Shown here in pieces: positions 33,652-45,400 of a DNA stretch of 64,000 nucleotides (position 1 is the stretch's first letter; every line of letters starts with the position of its first letter). Origin of the DNA: Guadua angustifolia. Lineage: Eukaryota > Streptophyta > Magnoliopsida > Poales > Poaceae. Under the pieces are notes generated by a model that ran no database searches, had not been told where the DNA came from, and was given only the letters and a program-made list of their open reading frames with translations. Location of the stretch: NCBI GenBank assembly GCA_036346375.1, contig CM070520.1:14147791-14211790 (forward strand), given 5' to 3'. Position numbers and translations under genes: made by a program.

Positions 33652-35913
33652 CTACATAGCACAAGAAGATGTCGAGGCCTCGGTACTGGGGTTAGAAATA
33701 AAGCATTTGGGAATCCAGTACTGAGACACACGACGAGTAGGCACAACACGAGTATGCTTGTTCACAAAATCAGATTTGCCTTTTTCCGTGTTTCTTGCAA
33801 CAAAAGGTGTTTGCATCACCCTAGGCATAACACAAGTATGTTTGTTCACAAAATCAGATTTGCCCTTTCCCATGTTTCTTGCAACAAAAGGTGTTTGCAT
33901 CACCCTTGGCACAAAATGAGGAGTAAAATGTGCCTTCCTGAAATTAGACCTAGCCTTAGTCTTCTCTTTCTTTTGCTGTTTGGCTAGTCTAAAGCAAAAA
34001 TCTACTAAGTGTCCATCTCTACCACAATGAGTGCAAGTATACTTAACATGATGTTTAGTTTTAGTAACAGAAGTAGCATTTACATTCATCATAGTAGAAG
34101 ATAACACACCAGCAGATTTGAAAACCGTTTTCTTAGGTTCATTTGCAATCTCAAGTTTTCCTCTTTCAAGTGTCTTAACAACAGTAGGAGCATGCGACTT
34201 ATAATGAGCATAAGAATCAAAACCTAATCCTTTGTTATGAGTGCTGACTTTTGATTGGTCCAAAATCATGTTTAGGTTTTTCTTTCCTGTAGTGAACCGT
34301 TCTAAAGATTTTTCCAAGTAATCAACCTTTCGAGAAAGAGTTAAACAGTTATTACATGGAACGTCCACTTTTCCTTTCTGTTTGCGACAAGTTGAGCATG
34401 AGAGAACTTCATGAGTGAGCATAGCATCTGTCATTTGAGAAACCCTAGCATTTGCATCATGCAACTTCAATTCCAGTATAGCACATTTAGAACAGTGAGT
34501 TGTATCATGCAAATCAACAGTTGAACAGCTAGCATTTTTCACATGTTTCTCATTTTCTTTCTTTTCAAAGATTAACTTGCTCTAACAAAGAAACATGGAC
34601 ATTCCTTAAGGCAATAACTTCAGATTGTAACACATCACAAGATTTGCAAGAATCATCATCGAGAATTAAAGATCTAAGTCTTGCAATTTCAATTGGAACT
34701 ATCAATTTCTAGATCTTTTTCTTTAAGAGCCTTCTTAGATTTTTTAAGTTCAAGCTAATTTAATCATGGCATACTCAAGATCATCATAGGAAGGTCTCAC
34801 CTCATCAAGATCGGAGTCGTTGTCGCTATCCCTTCCAAATCATGAAACACATGCCTTGAAGTCATCATCGAATCTCCTTCTTGTCCTTCTTCTTGTCATG
34901 TGGCTCATTATCACTCTCAAAGTCTACATCGCTAAGATCACACTCCTCTATGGCGGCTAAGACTTTCTTAGCAACTTTTCAAAATTGGAGCGCCTAGGAG
35001 TAGTGCGTCTTGAGCTATGTTCTTGTTGTTCCTTTCTTCCTTCTTCTTCAACTTGGGACAATTTGTTTTAATATGCCCGGAAGGCCACACTCAAAGCAAT
35101 TGAAGGAACCCGAATTGTGCCTCCACGCCTCCTCATCCTCACATTGTTGAGTGCTTTAAAAGCACGTGAGGAGATGAGCACAAGATTTTCTTCAGAAGCA
35201 TCTCAAACTGTTCATCCTAAAAGGAAGCCAATGCGCATAAGGAAACAAAAGATGGTAATCCAGACGAAGTGTTGGGGTTAGCAATAAGTGCATGTGTAGA
35301 GGATTTATCATCTCTAGGTGACAAGGAATCCATCTCATAAGTTTTCAGCCTATAATAAAGATCATCCATGGTCAATGTATCTAAATCAACAGTTTGATTG
35401 ATTGCAAGAATAACCATGCGCCATTCAGGAGTCAGAGATCTCAAAATCTTACTAGCATTCTCCTCTCTTGGGATTGTTAACTCCAACACCACGCAAATTG
35501 CACAAAATTTTCTCAAATCGAGAGTAAAGATCATCAATTGATTCACCTGGTCTCATAACAAAATCAGAAAAGTCCTTTTGGTAAATATTTTTGCGCACTT
35601 TCTTAATCTTAGTTGAACCTTCATGATAGTCACATAATGTCTTCCAAACTGAATGTGCAGACCGTAAATGTGAAACTCGATCAAATTCTTTTTCAGAGAT
35701 TCCTTGAAAAATCAAGTTTTTAGCTTTAGCATTTAAATCAACGTCTGTTTTATTATCATTAGTGACTATATCAGGAACATCATATGCAGTAGAGACTTTG
35801 CGCCAAACATCATTACCTTGAGCTTCAATATAGGATTGCATGCGACTTTTCCAGTAAGAAAAATTTGAATCATTAAGCATAGGAGGACGATTAACATACT
35901 TATCTGACGTCAT
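33652..35913 (-). pseudogene. Element B gag
   Basis: The N-terminus (35913-35452) reads NDSNFSYWKSRMQSYIEAQG and SRFEKILCNLRGVGV. A frameshift near 35470 leads to 35546-35217 (SKILRSLTPEWRMVILAI, LKTYEMDSL). About 34550-35215 is badly broken. The C-terminal 296 codons (34542-33652) are intact: CSKCAILELKLHDANARVSQM, a CCHC knuckle CTHCGRDGHLVDFC, and a basic tail with a duplicated 28-residue block. The protein resembles the gag of element A throughout. It is non-functional as a whole. Confidence 0.85.
33744..33911 (-). repeat. 84-bp in-frame duplication in gag tail
   Basis: Two adjacent copies of an 84-bp unit encode the repeated block PRVMQTPFVARN...NKHT. Element A has one copy (about 19490-19565). 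The period is a multiple of three and keeps the frame. Confidence 0.8.
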
Positions 35914-35924
35914 ACCTCAACCTT

Positions 35925-35936
35925 GCTCTAATACCA
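35925..35936 (-). other. Primer binding site of element B
   Basis: On the minus strand this is TGGTATTAGAGC, one mismatch from the initiator tRNA-Met site, 2 nt from the LTR. Confidence 0.9.
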
Positions 35937-35938
35937 CT

Positions 35939-37590
35939 TGTAGGATCGGATGGTGTCAATCAGAGGGGGGGTGAATGATTGCGCGGAAGCTAAACTCTTA
36001 TTCTTAAACTTTTTGAAACACCCCAATTCAAACTCAAATTGCTTGAAGATCGGTTCACGAAGTTGGGAGACCAGTTTAGAAGTCTGGGCGACCAGTAGAG
36101 CACATGGGCGACCAGTAGCACACTTGGGCGATCAGTTCAAGCACCTGGACGACCAGTAGGACACTTGGGCGAGCAGGTAGAGCACCTGGGCGACCTGTAG
36201 GACACTTGGGCGAGCAGTAGGACACTTGGGCGAGCAGGTTGGACGACCACGTGAATAGTTGGGCGACCACGCGCACAGTCTGGGCGAGCAGACCGATATA
36301 CGTCCACTAAAATAGAAATTCCTGAATATCCAGCCGTTGGATTGATGTGAAATTTAAACTATAGAAACTAGACTTAATTCCGCAGCTAACACAAAAAGAA
36401 TCAGGTCAATCGGATCTACGGATCTAAAGTTATGTCCTTCGCAAGATGACCAAATCCGAGCGACCACGCGAGCAGTCGGGCGAGCAGGACATCAATCTGG
36501 GCGACCACAAATTATAGAAGATCTAACTGTTGGATTGATGTGAAATTTTAACTGTATAAACTAGACGCAATTCTGAAGTGAACAAAAAAAGAATCAACTC
36601 GATCGGATCTACGAATCAAAAGATATGACCTTCGCAAGATGACTGAACCAATTAGCGATCTACTGTTTGGCGACCAGGTTAGCAATCTGGGCGACCACGA
36701 ATTTCCAAAGATCTAACCATTGGATTGATATGAAATTTTAATTGTAGAAACTAGATTCAATTACGAATCACACCCAATAAGAATCAATCCGATCGGATCT
36801 ATGGATCAAAAGATATTACCTTCGCAAGATGATACTTTTGCAAAGAACCGAACTCCGTGATGAACTTCGTGACTGCTGCTGCGATGAACAAAACTTCAAG
36901 TGATCGATCAACTATGTCGAAGCCAAAAGCAAATCACAACCGCAAGAAGAAGCTCTCTGGAAGATTGATTTTTATTTCATTGTCTAAAGTACTCCAACAC
37001 AAGAGTACAAACCTTCAAAACTCGAACGCTCAACCTCCGCTATAAACAGGGACACCTCCCTATTTATACAGAAAGAAACTCACAGAGATAGAATACAACT
37101 CCACTTCCAACATGGAAAGAGTTCAGATCTATCTCAACTTGGCCCAACGTGGCCAAAAACAACTCTTGCACGTATGTACAGCCCTGCCGTAATTACGTGA
37201 CTAACCACCTCCATGTGCATGTTCTCTAGCTCGAACGTCCCGCATGACATCCTTGACCACCAAGACCTCGATTCCTCCTCGAACCTAGTCCCGAACCTCG
37301 GTTCCTCCATGAACCTAGTTCGGTCCGTCATCGACCACGTTAGCCCTCGAGCAACACCGCACATGAATAAACACAGAAACTGCACGAGCACAAGTCCACG
37401 ACTTGACTCAAGGTAAATCCATGCAACCACTCACACGAGTGCATTGCATCAAGCAGAATCCATCATGCTATCACCAGCATAATAATTGTCTCAATATGGC
37501 ACATGCACAAGCACCACACATGCTATAATTAAAGTCACTATACAATGCCAATTTCACAATTCAACCAATTTTTCATCACATGATCTCACA
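35939..37590 (-). repeat. 5' LTR of element B
   Basis: Partner of 30484-32155, nearly identical in sequence with a few small indels (for example one GACCACGTGAACAGTTGGGC unit fewer near 36240). It contains the same words and three modules, with a TATAAATAG near 37056. Confidence 0.9.
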
Positions 37591-37595
37591 CTTTC

Positions 37596-38032
37596 GTGTT
37601 TTAGTTTCTGGCCCTTTTTTTTGGTGTTTTTTTTCTCGTGAGCTGATGGTGGTGATATTTCGAACGGGCAGCAACAATGTTAGAGATCTATTGCTAGTTT
37701 TTTTTTTGTTTCTGTCAATTTTTAATTAGAACAGTGAAACGTACTCAGTGCCAGTTTGTTTCTGTCAATTTTTAATTCGAACAGTGAAACGTACTCGGTG
37801 CCAGTTTGGATTATGCGGATGAAAAAACATAGGGATGCAAGTGATCGGACTGCACATTTGGGGAAATTGTAGAAAAGGCCGTCGGGAAATGTAATAATAA
37901 ATAAACGCAAACTGTAGCTCAAAGGCGTATCCTGAAAAAAAAAAGAGCTCAAGTTTAAAAACATCCGCATCCGCAATATGTTGAGGTCTATATTCTGAGG
38001 TTCAGAAAATGGAAAGATGAAATACTCTTTGA
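37596..38032 (+). other. 3' flank of the jacalin paralogue
   Basis: This continues the text cut at 30483 and matches the 3' flank of the intact gene from 47193 on (CGTGTTTTAGTTTCTGG, ACGGGCAGCAACAATG, AAACATAGGGATGCAAGTGA). No coding frame is seen. Confidence 0.75.
37708..37807. repeat. 50-bp tandem duplication
   Basis: Two adjacent copies (37708-37757, 37758-37807) starting GTTTCTGTCAATTTTTAATT and ending GCCAGTTT, with two differences. The corresponding flank at 47290-47325 has only the end of one unit. Confidence 0.85.
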
Positions 38033-39113
38033 GAAGTTGAATAGCAGCTCTACGATATGATCTTGCCCTCTCTTACCGAGTTGTTCTGTTTCTTTCCCAT
38101 TTTTCTTGTAACGGTCCCTTTGCCATGGACATGGAATTGTCGAGATGTGATACCTCAACCCTCGATTTGGGTAAATATCCTGTGGTTGTGTTGGTGAGGT
38201 TTGCTATGATATGAGACGAATTCACATAGAGACAGAGAGAGAGGAAGGCTTGAGGAAGAGGAAACAAAAAAAAGAGAGAAATTTTATTTAATAGCATGTC
38301 AGGATGCTATTGACGGGCTTAGCATGCACCACACCACCGACCTTGCATTGTGCTTCCACCGCCATACTTAGCCTATGCTGCGTCCTCAACTTTGTTGCCA
38401 CACTTGACTAGGCTCTTTGCCGCACAAGTTATGCCTCTATCGATATGTTTGTATCATGCCCGCAGTTGTTATCACCTTTCATAAATAAAAAATCACATAT
38501 AAAGTGAATTTCCTTTTTTGTTAACATTTTTTGTAGTTGGAAACAAATAGAAAAAGAGGTTGCACGAGAACAAACGTAGAAGTTGAATAGCAGCTCTACA
38601 ATATGATCTTGCCCTCTCTTACCGTGTTGGTTCTTTTTCTTTCTCATGTTTCTTGTAACGGTCCCTTTGCCATTGACATGGAATTGTCGAGATGTGATAC
38701 CTAGCCCCTCGAATTGGGTAAGTATCCTGTGGTTGTGTTGGTGAGGTTTGCTATAATGTGAGACGAATTCACATAGAGAGAGAGGAAGGCTCGAGGAAGA
38801 AGAAACAAAAAAAAAAGAGAGAAATTTTATTTAATATCATAAGTTGAATATCCATGTATTGCTACAAAACTTTAGCATGTCAGGATACTATTGGCGGGCT
38901 TAGCATGCACCACACCGTCGACTTTGCAATGTGCTTCCACCGCCATGCTTTGCCGCACAAGTTCTGCCTCTGTCGATATGCTTGCATCATGCCCACAGTT
39001 GTTGTCACCTTTCATAAATAAAAAATCACATATAAAGTTAATTTCATTTTTTTTAACATTTTTCTTTGGTAGTTGGAAACGAATAGAAAACGAGGTTGCA
39101 CGAGAACAAACGT
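38033..39113. repeat. 0.54-kb tandem duplication upstream of the NLR gene
   Basis: Copy 1 (38033-38578) and copy 2 (38579-39113) both start GAAGTTGAATAGCAGCTCTAC and end GCACGAGAACAAACGT. A third, more diverged copy lies downstream of the gene (about 48393-48860). The duplications are therefore derived from the 3' flank of an NLR-jacalin gene, and copy 2 borders the presumed promoter of the present gene. Confidence 0.8.
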
Positions 39114-39496
39114 CCACTTCAAGATGACAATGATTGTAAGGCATGGTTTTGCGGCCATCTTGCGTGATGGAGACCGACCACCACTCCACGCCAGCACCAA
39201 CCAAACGTCCACTTTTTCTTTAGCAAGTAAAGTATATTGCTAGTTAGTTCATCAGTAGATTCCTTCCTCTTCCGCTCCATCCTCCCGACTTTCCTTCATT
39301 TTTCAGTTGCTATTTGGTTCCGCTCTTGCCCCATCCTGACACTTCGTCCGTTGCCGCGCCTGAGCTCCACGTCTCCTCTGTCCACCACCGCGCCTGAGCT
39401 CCGCGTCTCAGTCCGCCGTGCTACCTCCTCCGTTCGGTGCTAAAGAGATCGGAACCGGCGATTCAGAGCAGCAAAATTCAACGAGGTTTCTTTGAG
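39114..39496 (+). promoter_or_regulatory. Presumed promoter and 5' UTR of NLR-jacalin gene
   Basis: It lies between the tandem duplication and the ATG. A weak TATA-like AAGTATATTGC is near 39228, followed by a CT-rich leader (TCCTTCCTCTTCCGCTCC near 39262) typical of plant 5' UTRs. The frame is open upstream of 39497 but has no ATG (39437 is GTG), so 39497 is the first in-frame start. Confidence 0.45.
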
Positions 39497-42400
39497 ATGG
39501 AGATGGCGGCGAGTGCCTCCACAGTGGTGGTGGAGGCCCTTCTCTCCAAGCTGGCCAAGATCCTGACCGATGAGTACAACCTGCACAAGGGCGAGAAGGA
39601 GGGGATACGGTACCTCCGGAAGGACCTTGAGAGCATGCAAGTTGCTCTGGAGAAGGTGTCCAAGGTGCCTCCACACCAGCTTGATGGGCAAATCAAGATT
39701 TGGGCCAGAGACATGGGGTATCTCTTCTACGACATCGACAGCACCATTGATTCCCACATGGTGCGCGTTGATGCTGCCGGTGAATCTAAGTCGTGCTGCG
39801 CTAGAATCCAGGGCATGGTGCCGAGGTACAAGGCTCGCCGCAAAATCGCCACCGAGATTGAGCGCATCAAGAAGGAGGTTGATGAGGCGAGTCAGCGTCT
39901 CAAGAAGTTCAAAATCGAAGATGTTGTAGCCCCAGCCCCGTCTGTTCCTCTCCGGCCTGCTCCCTACGAAGATGTGGCAAAGCTTGTTGGCATTGCCCGC
40001 TCGAGGAAAGAGGTAATTAAATTGCTATCCATGGAAGGGGAGGGTGCGTTGGAGCAGAAACTTAAGTTGGTCTGCATCGTTGGCCCTGGTGGAATGGGCA
40101 AGACTACTCTTGCCAATGCTGTGTATCAAAAGCTCCAATGGCAATTCCACTGTGCAGCTTTCGTTTCGGTTTCTCGCAAGCCTAATATGAAGAGTATCCT
40201 GAGCAGCATACTTCAGCAAGTAAGCCGGCAAAAGTGCGAAAACACTGAATCATGGGATGAGAAAGAATTCATGGATAAAATCAGACATGTCCTTCAGGAT
40301 AAGAGGTACATCTCAAATCGCACATAAGCTACTTTAATCCACAATGTCAGCTAGCTTACATGTTTTCTCCTTTTCAAACTTATGTCATCATTTTGACCAC
40401 CAATTGAGATGTTTGTCTGTACACCCTGCATGCACGTGCTGTTTTTTTTATGACTTATAACACCTTCGTTAGAAGGTCCATGGGTTCTCTTGTTGTAATT
40501 CTATTGCAAACTGTACACCTTTCAACTTGATTGTATCTAGCAACCTTTGTCAACTAATGCTCTTCAAAAATGGCAGGTACTTCATTATTATTGATGATAT
40601 ATGGAATAAATCAGAATGGCAACATATCAGTAGTGTTTTGATTGAGAATAACCGTGGCAGTAAGATAATTATGACAACTCGCAAAAATGATGTTTCTGAA
40701 TTATGTCGCTCTTCTGACAATGTTGGTGGTAGCATATATGAAATGCAGCCTCTTTCTTTGGTTCACTCCAAAAAACTATTCTATTATAAAGTATTTCGTG
40801 GAGACAAATGCCCTCCACAATTTAAGGATGTGTCTCAGAAAATTATAAAAAAATGTCATGGCTTACCATTAGCTATCATTGCTATAGCAAGTCTATTTGC
40901 AAACAAACAGACTCAAACAGAGGATCAATGGGATAGAATATATAAATCTGTTCATACTGGTTTGAAGGATATGAGGGATATATTGTCTCTTAGTTATTAT
41001 GATCTGCCTTCCCAGCTAAAGACTTGTTTGGTCTATCTAAGTATATTTCCGGAGGGTCATATAATAGAGAAAGATGACTTGATATGGAGATGGATAGCTG
41101 AAGGTTTTGTCCGTGAAGAACCAGATAAGAACTTGTATGAAGTAGGAGAGTATTACTTTGACGAGCTCGTTAATAGAAGTATGATCCAACCAGCATATGT
41201 CGACGCGCATTGTAGGGTGCAAGCTTGCCGTGTACATGATGTGGTGCTTGAGTTTATCACTTCCTTGCCAACTGACGCAAATTCTGTTACAATATTAAAT
41301 GGTCAGCGTCACCTATCACTTCCAACGAAGATTCATTGGTTATCCATCCAAAACAGCGAGGACGAGCACACCATGTCTCTGGCAACCATGAGCTTGTCTT
41401 GTGTAAGGTCACTTGCTGTATTCTCACATTCTATTGATTTGCAGCTGCCACTTTCGAGATTTCAAGGTTTACGTGTCTTAGATTTAAAATACTGCAGTAG
41501 TCATAACATTAAGGGTGTGGGAAAATTGATTCAGTTGAGGTATCTGAGGCCCAGTAATACATATCTAAATGAGCTCCCAAAAGAAATCAGAAAACTACAG
41601 TCTCTGCAGACACTGGACCTAAAGGGGGCTAAAATAAAAGAACTGCCATCAACTGTATTTCAGCTAAGAAAACTTGTGCGCCTTTGTGTTGACACACGAA
41701 TGAAGCTGCCACATGGGCTTGGGAATATGAAATCTCTTGAAGAACTGTCAGAAATCGATATGAGCAGGTATCCAGACCTTATGGAAGAGGTAGGCAATCT
41801 GTCTGAACTGAGGGTGCTAGAAATTTCACTCAGTAAATGGGATAAGAACTATGAGGAACCTTTGCCCAGGTGTCTACGCAATCTGAAGAAACTTCAAACT
41901 CTTCGTATTTTTGTTGCTCCAGATGTGTCCCTGGATTTTATGTTGGATGGCAGTGTCCCTCAACACCTCCAAAGATTTAAGGCATGTATTCGTCAACAAA
42001 CTGAAAATATTTTCAGCATCAGCCCATCGTTTGTATGGGAAGAGTTCAGCCCATTCTCTACACTGCCAAGGCTGATTAATTCATCACTGTTGAATCTCTC
42101 CGAGTTATCCATCACGGTGAAGATACTACGGCGGGAGGATGTTAGTACTCTTGGGGACTTGCATGGCCTTCGATCTCTTTATTTGCATGTGACAGAAGCC
42201 ACGAAGGAAAGGTTGGTGATCACCGGCAGTAGAGTTAATGATGAGGCCATAACATTCCGGCGTCTTGTAAACTTCAATTTTGCAAGTCGTGCAGTTGGGT
42301 TGGTGTTTGGACACGGAGCCATGGATAGGCTTCAAAGGCTTTCTCTTAGTTTTGGTGTCATAGAGACCAAAGATGTTTGTCATGATTTTGGCTTGGGGTT

Positions 42401-45400
42401 GGAGAATCTCACCTCCCTGATGGTTGTGGACATTGGAATCGACTGTCGCCGGGCCAAGTTTTGGGAGGTGAAGGCTGCAGTGGATGCGATGAGAAAAGCA
42501 ACTGACTTGAATCCCAACCATCCCACCCTTGATGTGAGCATGCATTTTGAAAGAGAGATGGCCTGGAATGGAAAGGAAGAGATGTCTAAGTGGGAAAAAA
42601 TGAAAGAGGAAGGAGAGGAGGAAGAGAAGGTACTAATTTACTCCTGTTTTTATTTATTTATTTCCTCTCCACCTTTTTTAGTAAACTTACTCGTATGTAT
42701 TTTTACCCGGCAACGTATCCTGTGGACACAATACCCAACTAACAAAAGTCATGAAAAATTCTGAAAAAAATTGTAGATGTACTTCATAGATTACTCTACC
42801 TATGTATAAAATTGTAGATTCAAATTCATTATATATCAAGAGTTATAAAAAAGAGAAAATTCTGACAAGAAGTTTAAATAGTTTAAACTTGTCAAAATTT
42901 TCTCTTTTTTCTAACTCTCAATATATAATGAATTTGATCTTGAAACTTCATACATAAGTTGAGTAATCTATGAAGTACATCTACAATTTTTTTCAGAATT
43001 TTACATGACTTTTGTTAGTTGGTGTGCACGCACGTGTGTAAAAAACCTGAGAGGGCATAAGTAATTGTTTTAGCAAGCCCTAGTTTTTAGGGGAAAAAAA
43101 CTATCGTAGAAAAGCCAGTAGAAAGAGGGAGAGAGAACCTTAAAACACTTTGCTGTAAGATATTTTATCTGAGGTTTTCTGAAATGATTTCTTATTTTTC
43201 TTTTGGGGGAGGGGGTGGGTAATAACTTTTCCTAGAAAGTAGTGTTGAGTGAAGAGATGCATCGAAATTGTATTGAACTGTGTGGAGGTTGACAGAGACA
43301 AAAGACCCACTGTGAGGGATATATTATCCGTTAGTTGAAAAAGACAGAAAGTAATAGTTCAGCGTCATCCTGGGACCCGCAGGTATGATTGCTCATGATA
43401 TATGCATGCTCTGTTCACTTAATCTTTGTCCCCTCAAGAACTTCTTAACAGTTTCTTCCAGAACTCCATTTTCTTGTAGAACCTATATAAACCTGTTCAC
43501 TTAATTAGAACGCTTTTGCAAATCTTTGTCCCCTCAAAAATTTCTTACTAGTATCTTCTAGAACTGTATACATTGATACAATTTGGACGTTTTCCTGCAG
43601 AACCTATATACATGCTCTGTTCACTTAATTAGAACGTTTTTGCAAATCTTTGTATCCTCAAGCAGTTCTTAATAGTATCTTTTAGAACTGCATATAATAA
43701 TATTTCACGGTCATTTTCTTGCAGAACCCTTTTATGCGAGAATTTCTAGCATTTTACTTTTTCCTTTATAACATCTAATGACTGTTATAGTTCAGCTTTA
43801 ATTAAGACTTACCAGATTGGGGTTAGATGTTTTGCTTCTTTGAGAATTTCTAGCATATTTATCTCTTTCCTTAGCATGTGTAAAATATACCGGTCATCAA
43901 ATTTTATTATAGGAAATATATCAGGCGCAATCCACACTTATGGTGTAATTGTCCAATCTGACTTTGGTTGGGGGCATCAATTTAACATGAAAAATTCAAA
44001 ACAAATGATGATGTAGTCTATGGAGTGTTGTAGCACCCTTAAAATTTCATCAAACTCAAAGTGTGTTATGAGAAACTAAAACACATAAGTTTTCTAGGAG
44101 CCCTAAAATACCAGGCTGAGCAGGGCTGCCCATGAACGAAGTCTACTCCAAACAGCTCTATGCTTGGAAAATTTAATGTCTAAAGTTTTAGGTGTAGTTA
44201 CTAGTGAGGAGGATAATGACTTGGATCGTGTTGATTGGAGAGTGGAAATACGTGCAGCCCACTTTTTATTCATCTTTGATCAAGATATCTTTAGTACATT
44301 AAAACACTAACGTGTTGTGTTTTTTACCATAATAAACAGTAACCCAGAAAACACATGTTTATTATGGCCATATATATAGATATGATATCGTTTGATCTCA
44401 GTCAGCATCGTAGTCCATATATGTGAAGTAGATCTTCCATACCTTCTAGTCCCATTTTGCCCCACCTACTGGGAATTGCAATAGAAGTACTCGTCTTTGT
44501 GTGGTCACAATGGATAGAACTCAAGCAGTGTGTAGACTTATATTCCATTTTTTTGTAATTTTTTTATTGATTGTTTTGTAATTAGGCTACGATTGCCAAG
44601 ATTGGGCTATGGGGTGGACCTGGAGGGAGTTATCATGACACTGAGGTGGCACCCAGCCGTCTGGAAAGCTTGAGAATAGGTTGTGGCGAGGTCATCTATT
44701 CTCTTGAGTTTTCGTACTATGACCATAATGGGCAGCAGCACACTGCTGGTCCATGGGGCGGTCATGGACCTAAAAGGCACGGGAGTGATCGTCATATGGT
44801 GAGTGTGAATCTTAATCGAAGTTAGTTCTCAAGACAAGCAAGCATGCATGTGTATGTAGTCTATTCTGTTTCTTCTATTAATCCATGTTGCCCTTCAATT
44901 ATATCCTTTGCACAAGTAGCTCGTTGACAATGTTTTTCTTCCTTTGCAGATCAAGTTTGGCCCTTCAGAGTTTCTAACAGAAATTTATGGAACGATCGGT
45001 CCATTTGACCGTGCACCAGCCGGTGTTATAAAATCGCTTACTTTTATCACTAATGCTGGTAGCTATGGACCTTTTGGAGAAGTAAAAGGAACACCTTTCC
45101 ATATTCCAGTGCAGAGCAATGGCAGTATTGTCGGCTTCTTTGGGCGTGCTGGGTGGTACATAGACGCATTTGGCATCTATGTGAACCCTAAGCAGGAAAC
45201 AGTGAAAGAAGAAGAAGAAGAAGAAGTGGTACTACATAACTGCTAATTCATTTTTATTCCTTTAATTGTTTTTCGTTTTTTTCTTCTAATTTTTGCTTGA
45301 TCTATTTACACTCATGAGGCTGGGCTTGCCAAGATTGGGCCGTGGGGTGGAAATGGAGGGAAGGTGCACGACATCAAGGTGGTGCCCCAACTTCTGACAA

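Larger units (their letters stand above)
30484..37590 (-). mobile_element. Element B: gag-only SIRE-like LTR retrotransposon
   Basis: Two LTRs (30484-32155, 1672 bp; 35939-37590, 1652 bp), with CTTTC duplications (30479-30483, 37591-37595), flank a 3.8-kb interior. The primer binding site (35925-35936) and polypurine tract (about 32157-32169) are in place. The interior codes only for a decayed gag. No protease, integrase or RT motif is visible, so it fits the TR-GAG type of non-autonomous element, presumably moved by a relative such as A. It sits in the 3' flank of the jacalin paralogue; the empty site is seen at 47188-47197. Confidence 0.92.
42630..44585 (+). other. Intron 2 of NLR-jacalin gene (1956 bp)
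   Basis: Donor AAG/GTACTA and acceptor TTAG/GCTACG join the NLR exon to the first jacalin exon in phase 0. The intron carries a foldback MITE (42735-43022) and a tandem repeat (43411-43790). Without splicing, the frame runs on 45 codons into the intron and stops at 42764, giving a receptor without lectin domains. Alternative polyadenylation could therefore make a short form (inference). Confidence 0.75.

Noticed and set aside
39437..39496. Earlier start of the NLR protein at 39437
   Set aside because: That codon is GTG. The first in-frame ATG is 39497, which begins with a typical coiled-coil N-terminus.
42126..42545. 139-codon minus-strand frame
   Set aside because: It is antisense to the leucine-rich-repeat exon of the NLR gene and has no domain, so it is a shadow frame.
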